Assembly (NCBI GenBank): GCA_963921195.1
Contig: OY992536.1
Location: 97,923,550 to 97,987,549, forward strand
DNA: 64,000 nt
DNA from: Pegoplata infirma
Lineage: Eukaryota > Arthropoda > Insecta > Diptera > Anthomyiidae
Reading direction: 5' to 3'
Below are positions 34,201 through 42,595 of the stretch, in pieces. The translations under genes and the position numbers were made by a program. Numbering within the stretch: the stretch's first letter is position 1; the number at the start of each line of letters is the position of its first letter. The notes beneath the pieces are model-generated. The model was not told where the DNA came from. It was given only the letters and a program-made list of their open reading frames with translations, and did no database searches.

Positions 34201-36593
34201 AGACGTTGGGCATTCAATGGAATGCTCAATTGGACTCATTTTATTTTAGTGTAATTCCTATTGCACATAAATCGAGTCACACTAAGAGGGAAGTTCTATC
34301 CACGATAGCGAAATTGTTTGATCCTGTAGGTTGGCTGGGCCCAGTGATAATAGTTGCAAAAATTATCATGCAGAGAATTTGGCTGGATAATATCGATTGG
34401 GACGATTCGCTTCCTCTTTCAACGGAGAATGAGTGGAAGAAGTTTGTTACTTCTTATCATGAAGTTAACAATATACAGATTCCAAGATGGGTTCATTATA
34501 CGCCAAGTTGTTCTGTTGAACTTCATGCGTTTTCTGATGCCTCGGAAAAGGCATACGCGGGGGTGATTTACATTCGTATTGAAACCTCTGATGGACAAAT
34601 ATATACTCATTTGTTAACGGGAAAAACAAAAGTGGCTCCTATTAAATCTATTTCCATACCACGTCTTGAGCTTTGTGGGGCAGTTTTGGCCTCAGAGCTT
34701 TTACAAACGGTACTTAGCGAAATAGATATAAAAATTCGCCAGGTTTATTGTTGGACTGATTCAACAATCGTCCTTGCCTGGTTGAAAAAAGACCCTTGTT
34801 CTTGGACCACTTTTGTTCGAAACAGAGTATGCCAAATCCAACAAAACGTTGGAAACCACAATTGGTATCATGTTCGGTCCGAGGAGAATCCTGCCGATTT
34901 GGGCAGTCGAGGTATTTCTCCTTCTGAGCTGGCTGACAATAATCTTTGGTGGTATGGTCCACATTGGCTTCGTCAAAACAAGATTGACTGGAATATCACC
35001 GATCTTTCTGGTCTTAATACTGACAATGAAGTGCAGAAAATTAAGACTCATGTGTCCTTCTTTAAAGACGCCAAAGGGAAAGATGTGTATTTCGATATTC
35101 TAGCGAGATACTCTCGCCTTGATAAAGCGCTTCGGATAACCTCATATATTTTGAGATTTTTCGAAAATAGCCTCAAATCGCGCAAATCGGCTCGTCATTT
35201 ATATCAGGGTAAAACTCTTTATAATTGGGAAATAAAGAGAGCTAAAATGCATTTGGCCATTATTGCTCAGAAATGTCATTTTGGCGAAGAATATAAATGT
35301 CTTTTGGAGAAAAAACCAATTTCTTCACGGAGTTTTTTGGTTCCCTTAAATCCTTTCATTGACAAAGACGGTGTTATGAGATTAAATGGTCGTTTGGCTA
35401 AATGTCCATCTTTATCTTACACTGAACAACATCCAATTATTTTACCATATGCCCATCGGTTTACACAACTTTTGACCGAATTCGTACATTTAATTTCCAT
35501 TCATGGTGGAAATCAGTTAATGTTACGTATACTTCGCATCGAATATTGGATTCCACGGATGAAATCTAAAATACGTGGAGTTATCGGTCGGTGCCAACGT
35601 TGCGTTCTGGACAAAAAACGTTCTTGCAGTCAAATTATGGCCGCGCTACCACCTGAAAGGACTGTTCTTGATAGGCCTTTTTCTACTACAGGGGTGGACT
35701 TTGCGGGTCCTTTTGACATAAAGAGTTTCACTGGTAGGGCTTGTAAAATAACAAAAGGGTACGTATGTATTTTTGTGTGCTTTTCGACAAAGGCTATACA
35801 TCTAGAAGCAGCATCGGATTTGTCTACGGCTACTTTCCTAGCCGCTTTTCAAAGATTTACTTCTCGACGAGGTTGTCCTCATGCTATCTTTTCGGATAAC
35901 GGTACTAATTTTGTAGGCGCGTCGCGTGAATTAGAGAGAGATTTCAAGACTTTTCTTAAGGAAAGTCAGTCCACGGTATGTTCTAAATACAGTTTTCAGA
36001 ATCTTTCGTGGCGTTTTATCCCAGCTGGTGCACCTCATATGGGTGGTCTGTGGGAAGCCGGTGTGAAGAGCTTTAAACTTCACTTTCGGAAGGAGGCGCA
36101 AGCATTCAAATACACGTTTGAAGAATTCTCGACTATTCTTGCGAGAATCGAAGCTTGCCTTAATTCGCGTCCTCTTGGTCCTATGACGGACAATCCGAAA
36201 GAACCGGTAGCGCTGACACCTGGACATTTTTTAATTGGTTCTCCTATTCTAGCTCCTGCGGAGCCTACAATAAATGACCCTCCGATAAGTATAGTAAATC
36301 GGTTTCGGAAAATGCAGGCTATTACTCAACTTTTCTGCCAACGGTGGAAAGAAGAGTATTTAATGGGCTTGCACAAGCGTTATAAATGGCAAAATCCGGA
36401 ACGCGAAATTGAGGAAAACGATTTAGTCGTCATAAGGCACGAACAATTGCCTCCGACATCGTGGAGATTAGGTCGTGTCGTTAAACTCTACCCGGGTAGT
36501 GACGGTCATATTCGTGTAGTAGACGTGCGCACTGCGAATGGGGTTGTAAGACGACATATCGCGAAGCTGGTCATCCTGACCAATCTGACTTAA
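31248..36593 (+). CDS. Gag-Pol polyprotein of the BEL/Pao retrotransposon (1781 aa)
   Basis: Single uninterrupted frame, as usual for BEL/Pao elements. In order: Gag-like N-terminus (Pao-type capsid region about aa 128-270, with VFDGNVLSWPSF); nucleocapsid zinc knuckles about aa 338-402 (CVLC, CINCLSQTH, CSKCNKRHHTLLH); aspartic protease with its active-site Asp at 508; reverse transcriptase about aa 760-960 with YVDD at 919-922; RNase H with Asp1097 (FSDAS) and Asp1171 (WTDST); integrase HHCC about aa 1417-1451 (HGGNQ to CQRC) and DDE core Asp1484, Asp1550 (SDNGTNF), Glu1603 (GLWEAG). The C-terminal region has the RLGRVVKLYPGSDG motif of BEL integrases. Odd point: the protease motif is D-P-A-S, not D-S/T-G. 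All other catalytic residues are present, so the element looks competent. Confidence 0.96.
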   Translation: MDKKMSAFELFMRETDEVVRFEEGFRKIADDAHSKFSLELRGKELSSMWDQVKSSYKSCIVYLTTLKVPKPADVVAAESKYSSTFNVYIDCLSTINEKLDDFARANATSSAQTPSVSVKADEDNHSMRLPPCNIPVFDGNVLSWPSFRDLFKAVFINNSRIGSVEKLCHLVEKTSGEAREIVSKAPLTNSGFDIAWKSLEDKYENLRLMVNHRLMALFNLPVLDKETIEGLKSLQRGIDGFFSGMSVLDIATTDPLFSHMIVFICIQRLPSNTLDLWEHTVENKKILSIWSDFDKFLTNRIDTLECSRDLKGSHVSKKAPEVKVKAHVSNTSSSSSKCVLCKNQVHLLRSCLRFKKLSVSERFSTVKKHNFCINCLSQTHEARNCGSSYTCSKCNKRHHTLLHRDTQPSANFSGNIRANAAANSTTQPSAHSVGNVRANAVANSTLNPRTTEFTPDPNVQSTSSGGNPTHPSNRQVFHASQNRSVLLGTAVVNIIHQGTTYQARALIDPASEASFISESLQNRLKLLTYSTNAQISCVNQAVSATSRKICSLKIGSRLDTSLVLETMALVLPKISGNLPSFNIPSYIRHNLPNLRFADPNFYDSRPVDILLGADLYPRILSGEIRQNILGSLLAQNTVFGWIITGPVSQPQVQVYSTKVEFSEEDSLNRTLLRFWELEETPKKKILSTFDKICEENYKATTRRDSDGRYIVTLPFKPEFPNTLNLGNSRSNVLKQFVRTESSLLRRPEIKEMYDNVVSEYLDLGHMKRVSNSPATTYSCYLPHHPVVKPERKTTKLRVVFNASNKTSNGTSLNDCLYVGPTLQADLVLLILRWRLFKFVFNCDITQMYRQIRVDSAHTPFQRILFRDSPTEDVKEYELQTVTFGVNCAPYLAIRTLLQLADDSEAEYPLASHILRKCMYVDDVLTGTHDVSSALIARDQLIAALSNAKFDLRKWTSNERTILDRFPPEYLVDAKLLTFVESSSSKTLGIQWNAQLDSFYFSVIPIAHKSSHTKREVLSTIAKLFDPVGWLGPVIIVAKIIMQRIWLDNIDWDDSLPLSTENEWKKFVTSYHEVNNIQIPRWVHYTPSCSVELHAFSDASEKAYAGVIYIRIETSDGQIYTHLLTGKTKVAPIKSISIPRLELCGAVLASELLQTVLSEIDIKIRQVYCWTDSTIVLAWLKKDPCSWTTFVRNRVCQIQQNVGNHNWYHVRSEENPADLGSRGISPSELADNNLWWYGPHWLRQNKIDWNITDLSGLNTDNEVQKIKTHVSFFKDAKGKDVYFDILARYSRLDKALRITSYILRFFENSLKSRKSARHLYQGKTLYNWEIKRAKMHLAIIAQKCHFGEEYKCLLEKKPISSRSFLVPLNPFIDKDGVMRLNGRLAKCPSLSYTEQHPIILPYAHRFTQLLTEFVHLISIHGGNQLMLRILRIEYWIPRMKSKIRGVIGRCQRCVLDKKRSCSQIMAALPPERTVLDRPFSTTGVDFAGPFDIKSFTGRACKITKGYVCIFVCFSTKAIHLEAASDLSTATFLAAFQRFTSRRGCPHAIFSDNGTNFVGASRELERDFKTFLKESQSTVCSKYSFQNLSWRFIPAGAPHMGGLWEAGVKSFKLHFRKEAQAFKYTFEEFSTILARIEACLNSRPLGPMTDNPKEPVALTPGHFLIGSPILAPAEPTINDPPISIVNRFRKMQAITQLFCQRWKEEYLMGLHKRYKWQNPEREIEENDLVVIRHEQLPPTSWRLGRVVKLYPGSDGHIRVVDVRTANGVVRRHIAKLVILTNLT

Positions 36594-36637
36594 ACCATAA
36601 TTTTCCTTTCTGTTAATCTTTATTGTTTCACAGCATA
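36594..36637 (+). promoter_or_regulatory. Putative 3' splice site for ORF2
   Basis: Directly after the Gag-Pol stop is a pyrimidine-rich run with a TTAAT-type branch candidate (near 36613) ending TTTCACAG at 36633. The first exon bases would be CATA followed by ATGG. This resembles the acceptor used for env in retroviruses. No donor is proven; 30010/30011 is the best candidate I see. Confidence 0.6.
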
Positions 36638-37717
36638 ATGGACGCATTAAAAACCCTATTTGAAGATGCTCTTTTGGAGGATTATGATGAAGCGATGGAG
36701 GTAGCAGATCCAGTTGTTGCAGTAGCCCCCTTGGTTGCTCCTGTGTCAACGCCCGCACCTGAATTTGCACCTAATGCGGTGGCCGCATCTGCTCCTGTTG
36801 ATGTGCCTCCGCAAGCTACGACCTCTAACGTAGCACCAACAACGACAACAATACCCGAACCTTTATCGGGTGCCAATGAAAACTCTGGCTCGAGTATTGT
36901 CGCGATATCAACTTCGAAAGACGAACGGAATTTTAAGTGTAGAGTGTGCAAAGGCAGACATCCTCTCAGGTCCTGCGTAAAGTTCCGTAAAATGGCCTAT
37001 GAGAGGAAACTTCGTATGGTGGTCATGCACCACTATTGCTCGCGTTGTTTGGCGCACTCGCATATTGCTAAAAATTGCAATAGCACCTTTAGGTGCCGCG
37101 AGTGCAAGGGGGATCATCACAACCTCCTTCACGCTTTTCGCGATTCCAGTTCAGGAAAAAAGTCTCGTCCCTCGCGCTCCTCTACACTTCAAAAAACTTC
37201 GACGAAAATTTCGCTTCCGTCCGTGTCCAGAGTGTGCTTGTTGCCTATTCGGCACATTGTCACTTTTTCTCCAACTTTAATAGTTTCCGCTATATTACCG
37301 GGAAAAACTATTCCAGTACGTGCGGCCTTGGACCTTTGCTGTAATGTTAGCTACGTTTGCGAAACCTTGGTGCAGCAACTTCGGTTGCCTGTTTCCAAGG
37401 TAGATGCAGTCGGATTTTGTCGGCTGACTCTGGGGTCAGCCTATGACTCCACATTTAGCATTGCAGTAACGGCCAAGGTCACACGGATGAAAGGTGTCCG
37501 CACTCCTTCGGAGTCGGTACCGGACACGGTGAAGGATGGGTTCGCTGGGTTTCAGCTTGCTGACCCTAATTTTAATGTTTCGTCTCGTGTCGCGCTGGTT
37601 TTAGGACCTGAAATAAGCCCTCAGATTATAAAGGGTAAAATATACTCAAGCCCGGGTCTTCCATTGGCTCAATACACCAGTTTTGGTTGGGTCATATCTG
37701 GCCAATCCCCTCTTTAG
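36638..37717 (+). CDS. ORF2: second zinc-knuckle/retropepsin-like protein (359 aa) in the env position
   Basis: Starts at the ATG in good context (A at -3, G at +4), 44 bp after the Gag-Pol stop. Aa ~20-90 are low-complexity Ala/Pro/Val/Thr. Aa 101-165 repeat the BEL nucleocapsid pattern (CRVCKGRH, then YCSRCLAHSH, CRECKGDHHNLLH). Aa ~215-355 align in order with the BEL protease domain, including ADPNFN and YTSFGWVISGQ, but the active-site region reads A-L-D-L-C-C, so peptidase activity is doubtful. No RT, no signal peptide, no membrane segment, so it is not an envelope. It is clearly diverged from the equivalent part of Gag-Pol, implying an old duplication or capture, yet remains open, which suggests it is maintained. 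Function unknown; RNA binding is the safest inference. Confidence 0.87.
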   Translation: MDALKTLFEDALLEDYDEAMEVADPVVAVAPLVAPVSTPAPEFAPNAVAASAPVDVPPQATTSNVAPTTTTIPEPLSGANENSGSSIVAISTSKDERNFKCRVCKGRHPLRSCVKFRKMAYERKLRMVVMHHYCSRCLAHSHIAKNCNSTFRCRECKGDHHNLLHAFRDSSSGKKSRPSRSSTLQKTSTKISLPSVSRVCLLPIRHIVTFSPTLIVSAILPGKTIPVRAALDLCCNVSYVCETLVQQLRLPVSKVDAVGFCRLTLGSAYDSTFSIAVTAKVTRMKGVRTPSESVPDTVKDGFAGFQLADPNFNVSSRVALVLGPEISPQIIKGKIYSSPGLPLAQYTSFGWVISGQSPL

Positions 37718-37978
37718 GGATACGATCCCCTTGGATCAAACGACCCCCTTGGGTCTCGTCGTTATCTTATATATATACTAATTTTAAGCTCTGGTCTCCT
37801 TTAGATCACACTATCCTCTTGGGTAGTGTAGCTTAAAATACCGGTCCCTTGACCATTAGCTTTAAGTGTTTTTTGAAGAAATATAGAAAATGAATTTAAA
37901 GCTTTAATTGAATTAATTTCTTATTACTTAACTCTAAGAATCCGTTGCAACCCCTTATTGTTGCAAGGCGGCCGGCAA
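37718..37978 (+). other. 3' untranslated segment before the 3' LTR
   Basis: 261 bp with short repeated CCCYTTGGRTC-type phrases just after the ORF2 stop. The expected polypurine tract is weak: the sequence at the LTR border is AAGGCGGCCGGCAA, so plus-strand priming may use an atypical site. Confidence 0.6.
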
Positions 37979-38357
37979 TGTTTAAGCTCAAATACTTTTA
38001 TTTGATTTAAACTGTCCCCTTTTTGGGACACTTGCTTCTTAATGGGTTAATACTAGTTGAATTCTAGTTTGCTACACTTTCCGTGCAACTCTGTAAAGAG
38101 TTTAGCATAGAATTCAGCTAGTAAACCGTTAACGGGACTTTAAGCATTGTTTGTCGCCACTTTTATATATTTTCTATTCGTTAAGTATTATTCGTTCAAT
38201 CATCGCCATAACAAGCACTACGTGCAAATATCTACACCCTTGTGTATTGTAAAAGGTAATATTTAATACCAATAAAAATAGAGATTTTTCTCTGAAACCA
38301 TTTGAAATCTTTTTCTTTTATTTCATAATTAATCCGAACCTGCTCCACGGGCAAACA
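37979..38357 (+). repeat. 3' LTR of the BEL/Pao element
   Basis: 379 bp, no difference from the 5' LTR found on reading; polyadenylation signal AATAAA at 38271-38276. Followed by the second GTGGG target copy and by resumption of Helitron F sequence. Confidence 0.95.
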
Positions 38358-38872
38358 GTGGGCGTAAAAGTAGGTGTGGTCGATTTTTCTTTCAGTAAAA
38401 ACTTAAAATACTTTATTAAGAACCTTTAAATAAAAAATTACCCTGATCGGTGCAGCCGTTTTCCGTTTTTATATAAATCCAAAAAAGTGGGCGTAAAAGT
38501 GGGCGTGGTCAAATTTTCTTTACGTAAAAACCTAAGTTGGGCTATGACGAACATTTCAAAAAAAAAATCATCCAAATCGGTCCATCCGTTCTCAACTGAT
38601 GCTGTTACCAACGAACGACAATTGATTTTTATTTATAAAGATGAAGTGTCCACCCTGAAATAGTTTCCTTGTAGGTCCGATTTCAAAACTTTCAAGGCAC
38701 TTATTTATTACCTTAATATAGGCTTATATTCTGAATTTCCAAAAAATCTGTTAACTGTTACGACCCGTAGAGACTTTTGGCCAAAAAACCTACCATCTCG
38801 CCCCAGTGTTCACTGTGGGGCGGACAGAAGGACGACTAACGTTAAATTAATTAATATTAACGACAAAACCTT

Positions 38873-39090
38873 TTGCATACAAATACCAAAACCGATATAA
38901 GATAAATACCAATACTTATTAAAAACCGATACCGATTCGAGGCTAAAACCAATACCAATACCCAATACCTAAATAATTCAAAACCAATACCGAAACCTAT
39001 ACCAATTCAACAAAAAATGAAAACCAATACCTATACCAATACTAATATAATTTTAAAAACCAATACCAATACTTTTATCGAATTGGTACC
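38873..39090. repeat. ACCAATACC-type simple repeat, right copy
   Basis: Degenerate AAAACCAATACC repeats ending at GGTACCCATC, the inverse of the GATGGGTACC that starts the left copy at 26165. Confidence 0.78.
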
Positions 39091-39416
39091 CATCCTTGCT
39101 TTATTTTGAACTTTCCGATTTTCAAGTAAAAAAAGGAACCCAAATCCATTGTCCTACAGGTCCAATATTTTTGTGTGTTAATATCGACCCTAAAAGACAA
39201 CTTTCCCGACCCCGACGATTTCGAAATTAAAAAAAAAGCTAAATATGCTCCACTGAATTTTATGTGTGCGATTTTTTTGGAATAAATATTAAAATAAATC
39301 AATTTTTTAATGCATATTTTTTTAGTTTTTACCGCATATTTTTAAATTTTTGATACATATTTTTAGCGCTAAAAACGCGATTTTAAGTGCATGAACTTCC
39401 TTGCCCTGCTTATTAC

Positions 39417-39440
39417 GTTTGGAGCAAACATGGGATCTGG
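39417..39440 (-). pseudogene. BEL-B integrase, part 2 (24 bp stub)
   Basis: Beyond the hAT target duplication the minus strand continues the BEL-B frame for only a few codons (PDPMFAPN-type residues) before being replaced by truncated Tc1-like element sequence at about 39441. The junction shows no TIR or target duplication, so it looks like a deletion or rearrangement breakpoint. Confidence 0.7.
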
Positions 39441-39881
39441 CAAAAAAACCGTAATTTTAACTAAAAATTCAGCTGAAAATTTCGTAACATTTTAATTAAA
39501 AAATTTTAAGTTTGGTAAATATTGATTTTAAACACTAACACTTCACTTATTTTTTCTTTTTTTTTTACAGCATTAAGTTCAGCTTAAGTAGGACTTATGA
39601 GATTTGCATAGGAGGCTACACAAGAAATGTTTAAAATTTTTCACTTGACAAAAATGTTACAAAAAATCCGCAAATTAATTAGTAAAAATTCGTAAACTCA
39701 GTTTTAAAGTCAACAAAAAAAATTAATTCAAAATTTGTACAAAACTAGTATTTTCGTAAATTGAACTTAACTAGAAAAAGTAGTTAAAACGCTGATTTTA
39801 ACTAAAAATTTGCTAAAATGCCAGTAAACTCGAGTTAACAAAAAAAAATTTGTTAACTTTACAGTTTTATTTTTTTGAGTG
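39441..39881. mobile_element. Y1 element, left copy, 5'-truncated
   Basis: Corresponds to the last ~440 bp of the 579-bp Y1 at 42015-42593; TA follows at 39882-39883. The missing end abuts the BEL-B stub. Confidence 0.75.
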
Positions 39882-39883
39882 TA

Positions 39884-41394
39884 TAATTAGCTGATTTTTG
39901 GAGTTTTGATTAATTTTTGTTTGAATTTTATTTGATTTTTTTTTTAATTTTTTGTGTTTTTTTTTATTTTTTTTTTTTGTGTTTTTTGATTTTTTTTGTG
40001 ATTTTGATTTTTTTTTTAATTTTTTGTAATTTTTTTTTTGGATTTTTGGATTTTTTTTTAACAATTTTTCCGTTTTTATTATTTTTTTAACCCACCGTAT
40101 AGCAAAAAGTGCAGCATACTCAAAAAAAAACTGCAGCATACTAATTTTTTTTTTGCAGCATACTCATTTTTTTTTGCAGCATACTCATTTTTTTTTGCAG
40201 CATACTCATATTTTTTTTTGCAACATACGCATTTGATGTCCCAGTTCCACTATTCTGTACATCCTTATATACCTCTACCATCCTTCTGTACAGCAGTGTG
40301 TAACACTGCTGTTACGTTGTTTTGTTTTATGAAATGCATGCACTTGCTGATACGTTTTTTTGTTTATTGTTAATAAATTCGAAATTTTTGAACTTACACT
40401 TCCAAAATTTTCCAGAGACATGTAGTTTAGTCAAATGCATCATAATCAATCAAAAACTTGATTTTGATTTTTTTGTTGTTACGTTGTTTTGCATTTAAGG
40501 TGACGATTTGGGTCTAATGGTGCATTGGGATCGACTGGTGCGTTGGGATCAACTGGTGCGTTAGGATCAACTGGTGCATTGGGATCGACTGGTGCATTGG
40601 GATCGACTGGTGCATTGGGATCGACTGGTGCGTTGGGATCAACTGGTGCGTTAGGATCAACTGGTGCATTGGGATCGACTGGTGCATTGGGATCGACTGG
40701 TGCATTTGGATCGACTGGTACATTGGCATCGACTGGTGCATTGGGATCGACTGGTGCATTGGGATCGACTGGTGCATTGGGATCGACTGGTGCATTGGAA
40801 TCAACTGGTGCATTGGGATCGACTGGTGCGTTAGGATCAACTGGTGCATTGGGATCGACTGGTGCATTTGGATCGACTGGTGCATTGGGATCGACTGGTG
40901 CATTGGGATCGACTGGTGCATTTGGATCTAATGGTGCATTGGGATCGACTGGTGCGTTGGGATTATAGAGCTATATAAGCATGTACAGAATAGTGGAACT
41001 GGGACATCAAATGCGTATGCTGCAAAAAAAAAAATGAGTATGCTGCAAAAAAAAAAATAATTTTGCTGCAAAAAAAATGAGTATGCTGCAATTTTTTAAC
41101 AGTGGGTCAACAAAATGGAAATTCATAAAAAAATTGTTAAATAGCAAAAAATAATAAAAAATATAAAAAAAAAATCAAAAAATTACAAAAAAATTAAAAA
41201 AAAAATTGAAAAAAATTAAAAAAAAATTAAAAAATAAATAAAAAAAAATCTAAAAAAATTAAAAGAAAAGAAAATCAAAAAAAAATCAATAAAAATAAAT
41301 GAAAATAGTTTTGTAACAAAATTTTCTGATATTTATTAGTGATATTTTATTACTGATATTAGTGATATTAGTAATGTTAGTGTATTAGTGACAT
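39884..41394. mobile_element. Minisatellite-bearing block, copy A
   Basis: Inverted-repeat element: GCATACGCATTTGATGTCCC and its complement flank the centre (about 40224 and 41015), with further GCAGCATACTCATTTTTTTT runs outside, themselves inverted between the two sides. The centre is the 18-bp minisatellite plus ~260 bp of moderately complex sequence (about 40245-40518). No credible gene. Confidence 0.75.
40519..40965. repeat. 18-bp minisatellite, copy A
   Basis: About 25 copies of GGATCGACTGGTGCATTG. The unit is six codons and lacks stops in nearly all frames, giving (GSTGAL)n, (NAPVDP)n and (MHQSIP)n ORFs on both strands. No start, splice or composition evidence favours any of them as a gene. 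Confidence 0.95.
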
Positions 41395-41396
41395 TA

Positions 41397-41997
41397 CACT
41401 CAAAAAAATAAAACTGTAAAGTTAACAAATTTTTTTTTGTTAACTGGAGTTTACTGGCTTTTTAGCAAATTTTTAGTTAAAATCAGCGTTTTAACTACTT
41501 TTTTTAGTTAAGTTCAATTTACGAAAATACTAGTTTTTAACAAATTTTGAATTAATTTTTTTTGTTGACTTCAAAACTGAGTTTACGAATTTTTACTAAT
41601 TAATTTGCTGATTTTTCGTAACAAATTTGTTAAGTGAAATTTCTTGTGTAGCCTCCTATGCGAATCTCATAAGTTCTACTTAAGCTGATGAAAAAACAGA
41701 AAAAATAAACTTACAATTTTTTACAAAATATTTTGTAAATTTTAGTTTACGAAAAGTAACAAAAGGTTTAGCTGAATTCAACTAATTTTTTTGTTAATAT
41801 ATGTACATAAAAACGTTACGAAATTTCAGCTAAATTTTTAGTTAAAGTTACGGTTTTTTTTGCTACATTCATTCTACGAAAAGTTAGCTAAATATTTTTA
41901 GTTAAATTAACTAAAAATTTTGTAGCCCACAATCAGGTGCTTTTTTAGTTAAATTTAACTAAATTTTTTGCTAACTTTACAGTTTTTTTTTTGGGTG
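41397..41997. mobile_element. Y2 element (601 bp), Tc1/mariner-type palindrome
   Basis: Ends CACTCAAAAAAATAAAACTG and, at the other end, the complement of CACCCAAAAAAAA, with TA on each side. The interior is strongly self-complementary (TTAGTTAAATTTAACTAA-type motifs). Non-coding. Confidence 0.75.
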
Positions 41998-42014
41998 TAG
42001 TAATATTATTGATA

Positions 42015-42593
42015 CACTCAAAAAAATAAAACTGTAAAGTTAGCAAAAAATTTAGTTAAATTTAACTAAAAAAACACCTGATTTTGAACCTACTAAATTT
42101 CTAGTTAATTTAACAAAAAATATTTAGTTAACTTTTCGTAGAATGAATGTAGCAAAAAAACCGTAATTTTAACTAAAAATTCAGCTGAAAATTTCGTAAC
42201 ATTTTAATTAAAAAATTTTAAGTTTGGTAAATATTGATTTTAAACACTAACACTTCACTTATTTTTTCTTTTTTTTTTACAGCATTAAGTTCAGCTTAAG
42301 TAGGACTTATGAGATTTGCATAGGAGGCTACACAAGAAATGTTTAAAATTTTTCACTTGACAAAAATGTTACAAAAAATCAGCAAATTAATTAGTAAAAA
42401 TTCGTAAACTCAGTTTTAAAGTCAACAAAAAAAATTAATTCAAAATTTGTACAAAACTAGTATTTTCGTAAATTGAACTTAACTAGAAAAAGTAGTTAAA
42501 ACGCTGATTTTAACTAAAAATTTGCTAAAATGCCAGTAAACTCGAGTTAACAAAAAAAAATTTGTTAACTTTACAGTTTTATTTTTTTGAGTG
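42015..42593. mobile_element. Y1 element (579 bp), Tc1/mariner-type palindrome
   Basis: Both ends are CACTCAAAAAAATAAAACTG in inverted orientation, flanked by TA (42013-42014, 42594-42595). Separated from Y2 by a 17-bp spacer. Y1 and Y2 are diverged members of one family. Non-coding. Confidence 0.78.
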
Positions 42594-42595
42594 TA

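Larger units (their letters stand above)
29476..38357 (+). mobile_element. Intact BEL/Pao LTR retrotransposon (8,882 bp)
   Basis: Complete structure: 379-bp LTRs starting TG and ending CA, a 5-bp target duplication GTGGG (29471-29475 and 38358-38362), tRNA-type primer site, ~1.4-kb leader, one uninterrupted Gag-Pol ORF and a second downstream ORF. By eye the two LTRs show no difference, implying a very recent insertion. It lies in Helitron F on the strand opposite to the Helitron. Base composition of the coding part is clearly less A/T-rich than the surroundings. It is only distantly related to the BEL-A/BEL-B fragments, whose integrase core differs at many positions. Confidence 0.97.
28145..38641 (-). 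mobile_element. Helitron F (non-autonomous), interrupted by the BEL/Pao element
   Basis: Same family as Helitron A: CTAG end at 28148-28145 preceded by the GC-rich terminal hairpin region, TC end at 38641 (TCTTTATAAATAAAAATC on the minus strand). It sits between A28144 and T38642 without a target duplication. The paralogous uninterrupted site at 27898/27899 confirms both borders. About 1.6 kb of Helitron remain once the 8.9-kb BEL/Pao insertion is set aside; the interior has the same TCGGTCCAGCCGTTCT and GTGGGCGTGG units as Helitron A. Confidence 0.88.
25069..39408. mobile_element. hAT-type element inserted in BEL-B, carrying nested Helitron F and BEL/Pao
   Basis: Terminal inverted repeats begin CAGGGCAAGGGGGTTCATG (left) and CAGGGCAAGGAAGTTCATG (complement of the right end). 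The exact 8-bp sequence CTTATTAC flanks both ends (25061-25068, 39409-39416), the length and form expected of hAT elements. Subterminal TGCATATTTT boxes lie just inside both ends. Without its 10.5-kb nested insertion it is about 3.84 kb. I see no transposase ORF, so it is non-autonomous or fully decayed. Confidence 0.87.

Noticed and set aside
34354..37344. Other-frame ORFs of 60-100 codons within the BEL coding region
   Set aside because: Shadows of the Gag-Pol and ORF2 frames.
36638..37717. ORF2 as an envelope gene
   Set aside because: Position and splice acceptor suggest env, but there is no signal peptide, no membrane segment and no cleavage motif; the zinc knuckles and protease-like fold signature show Gag/PR ancestry.
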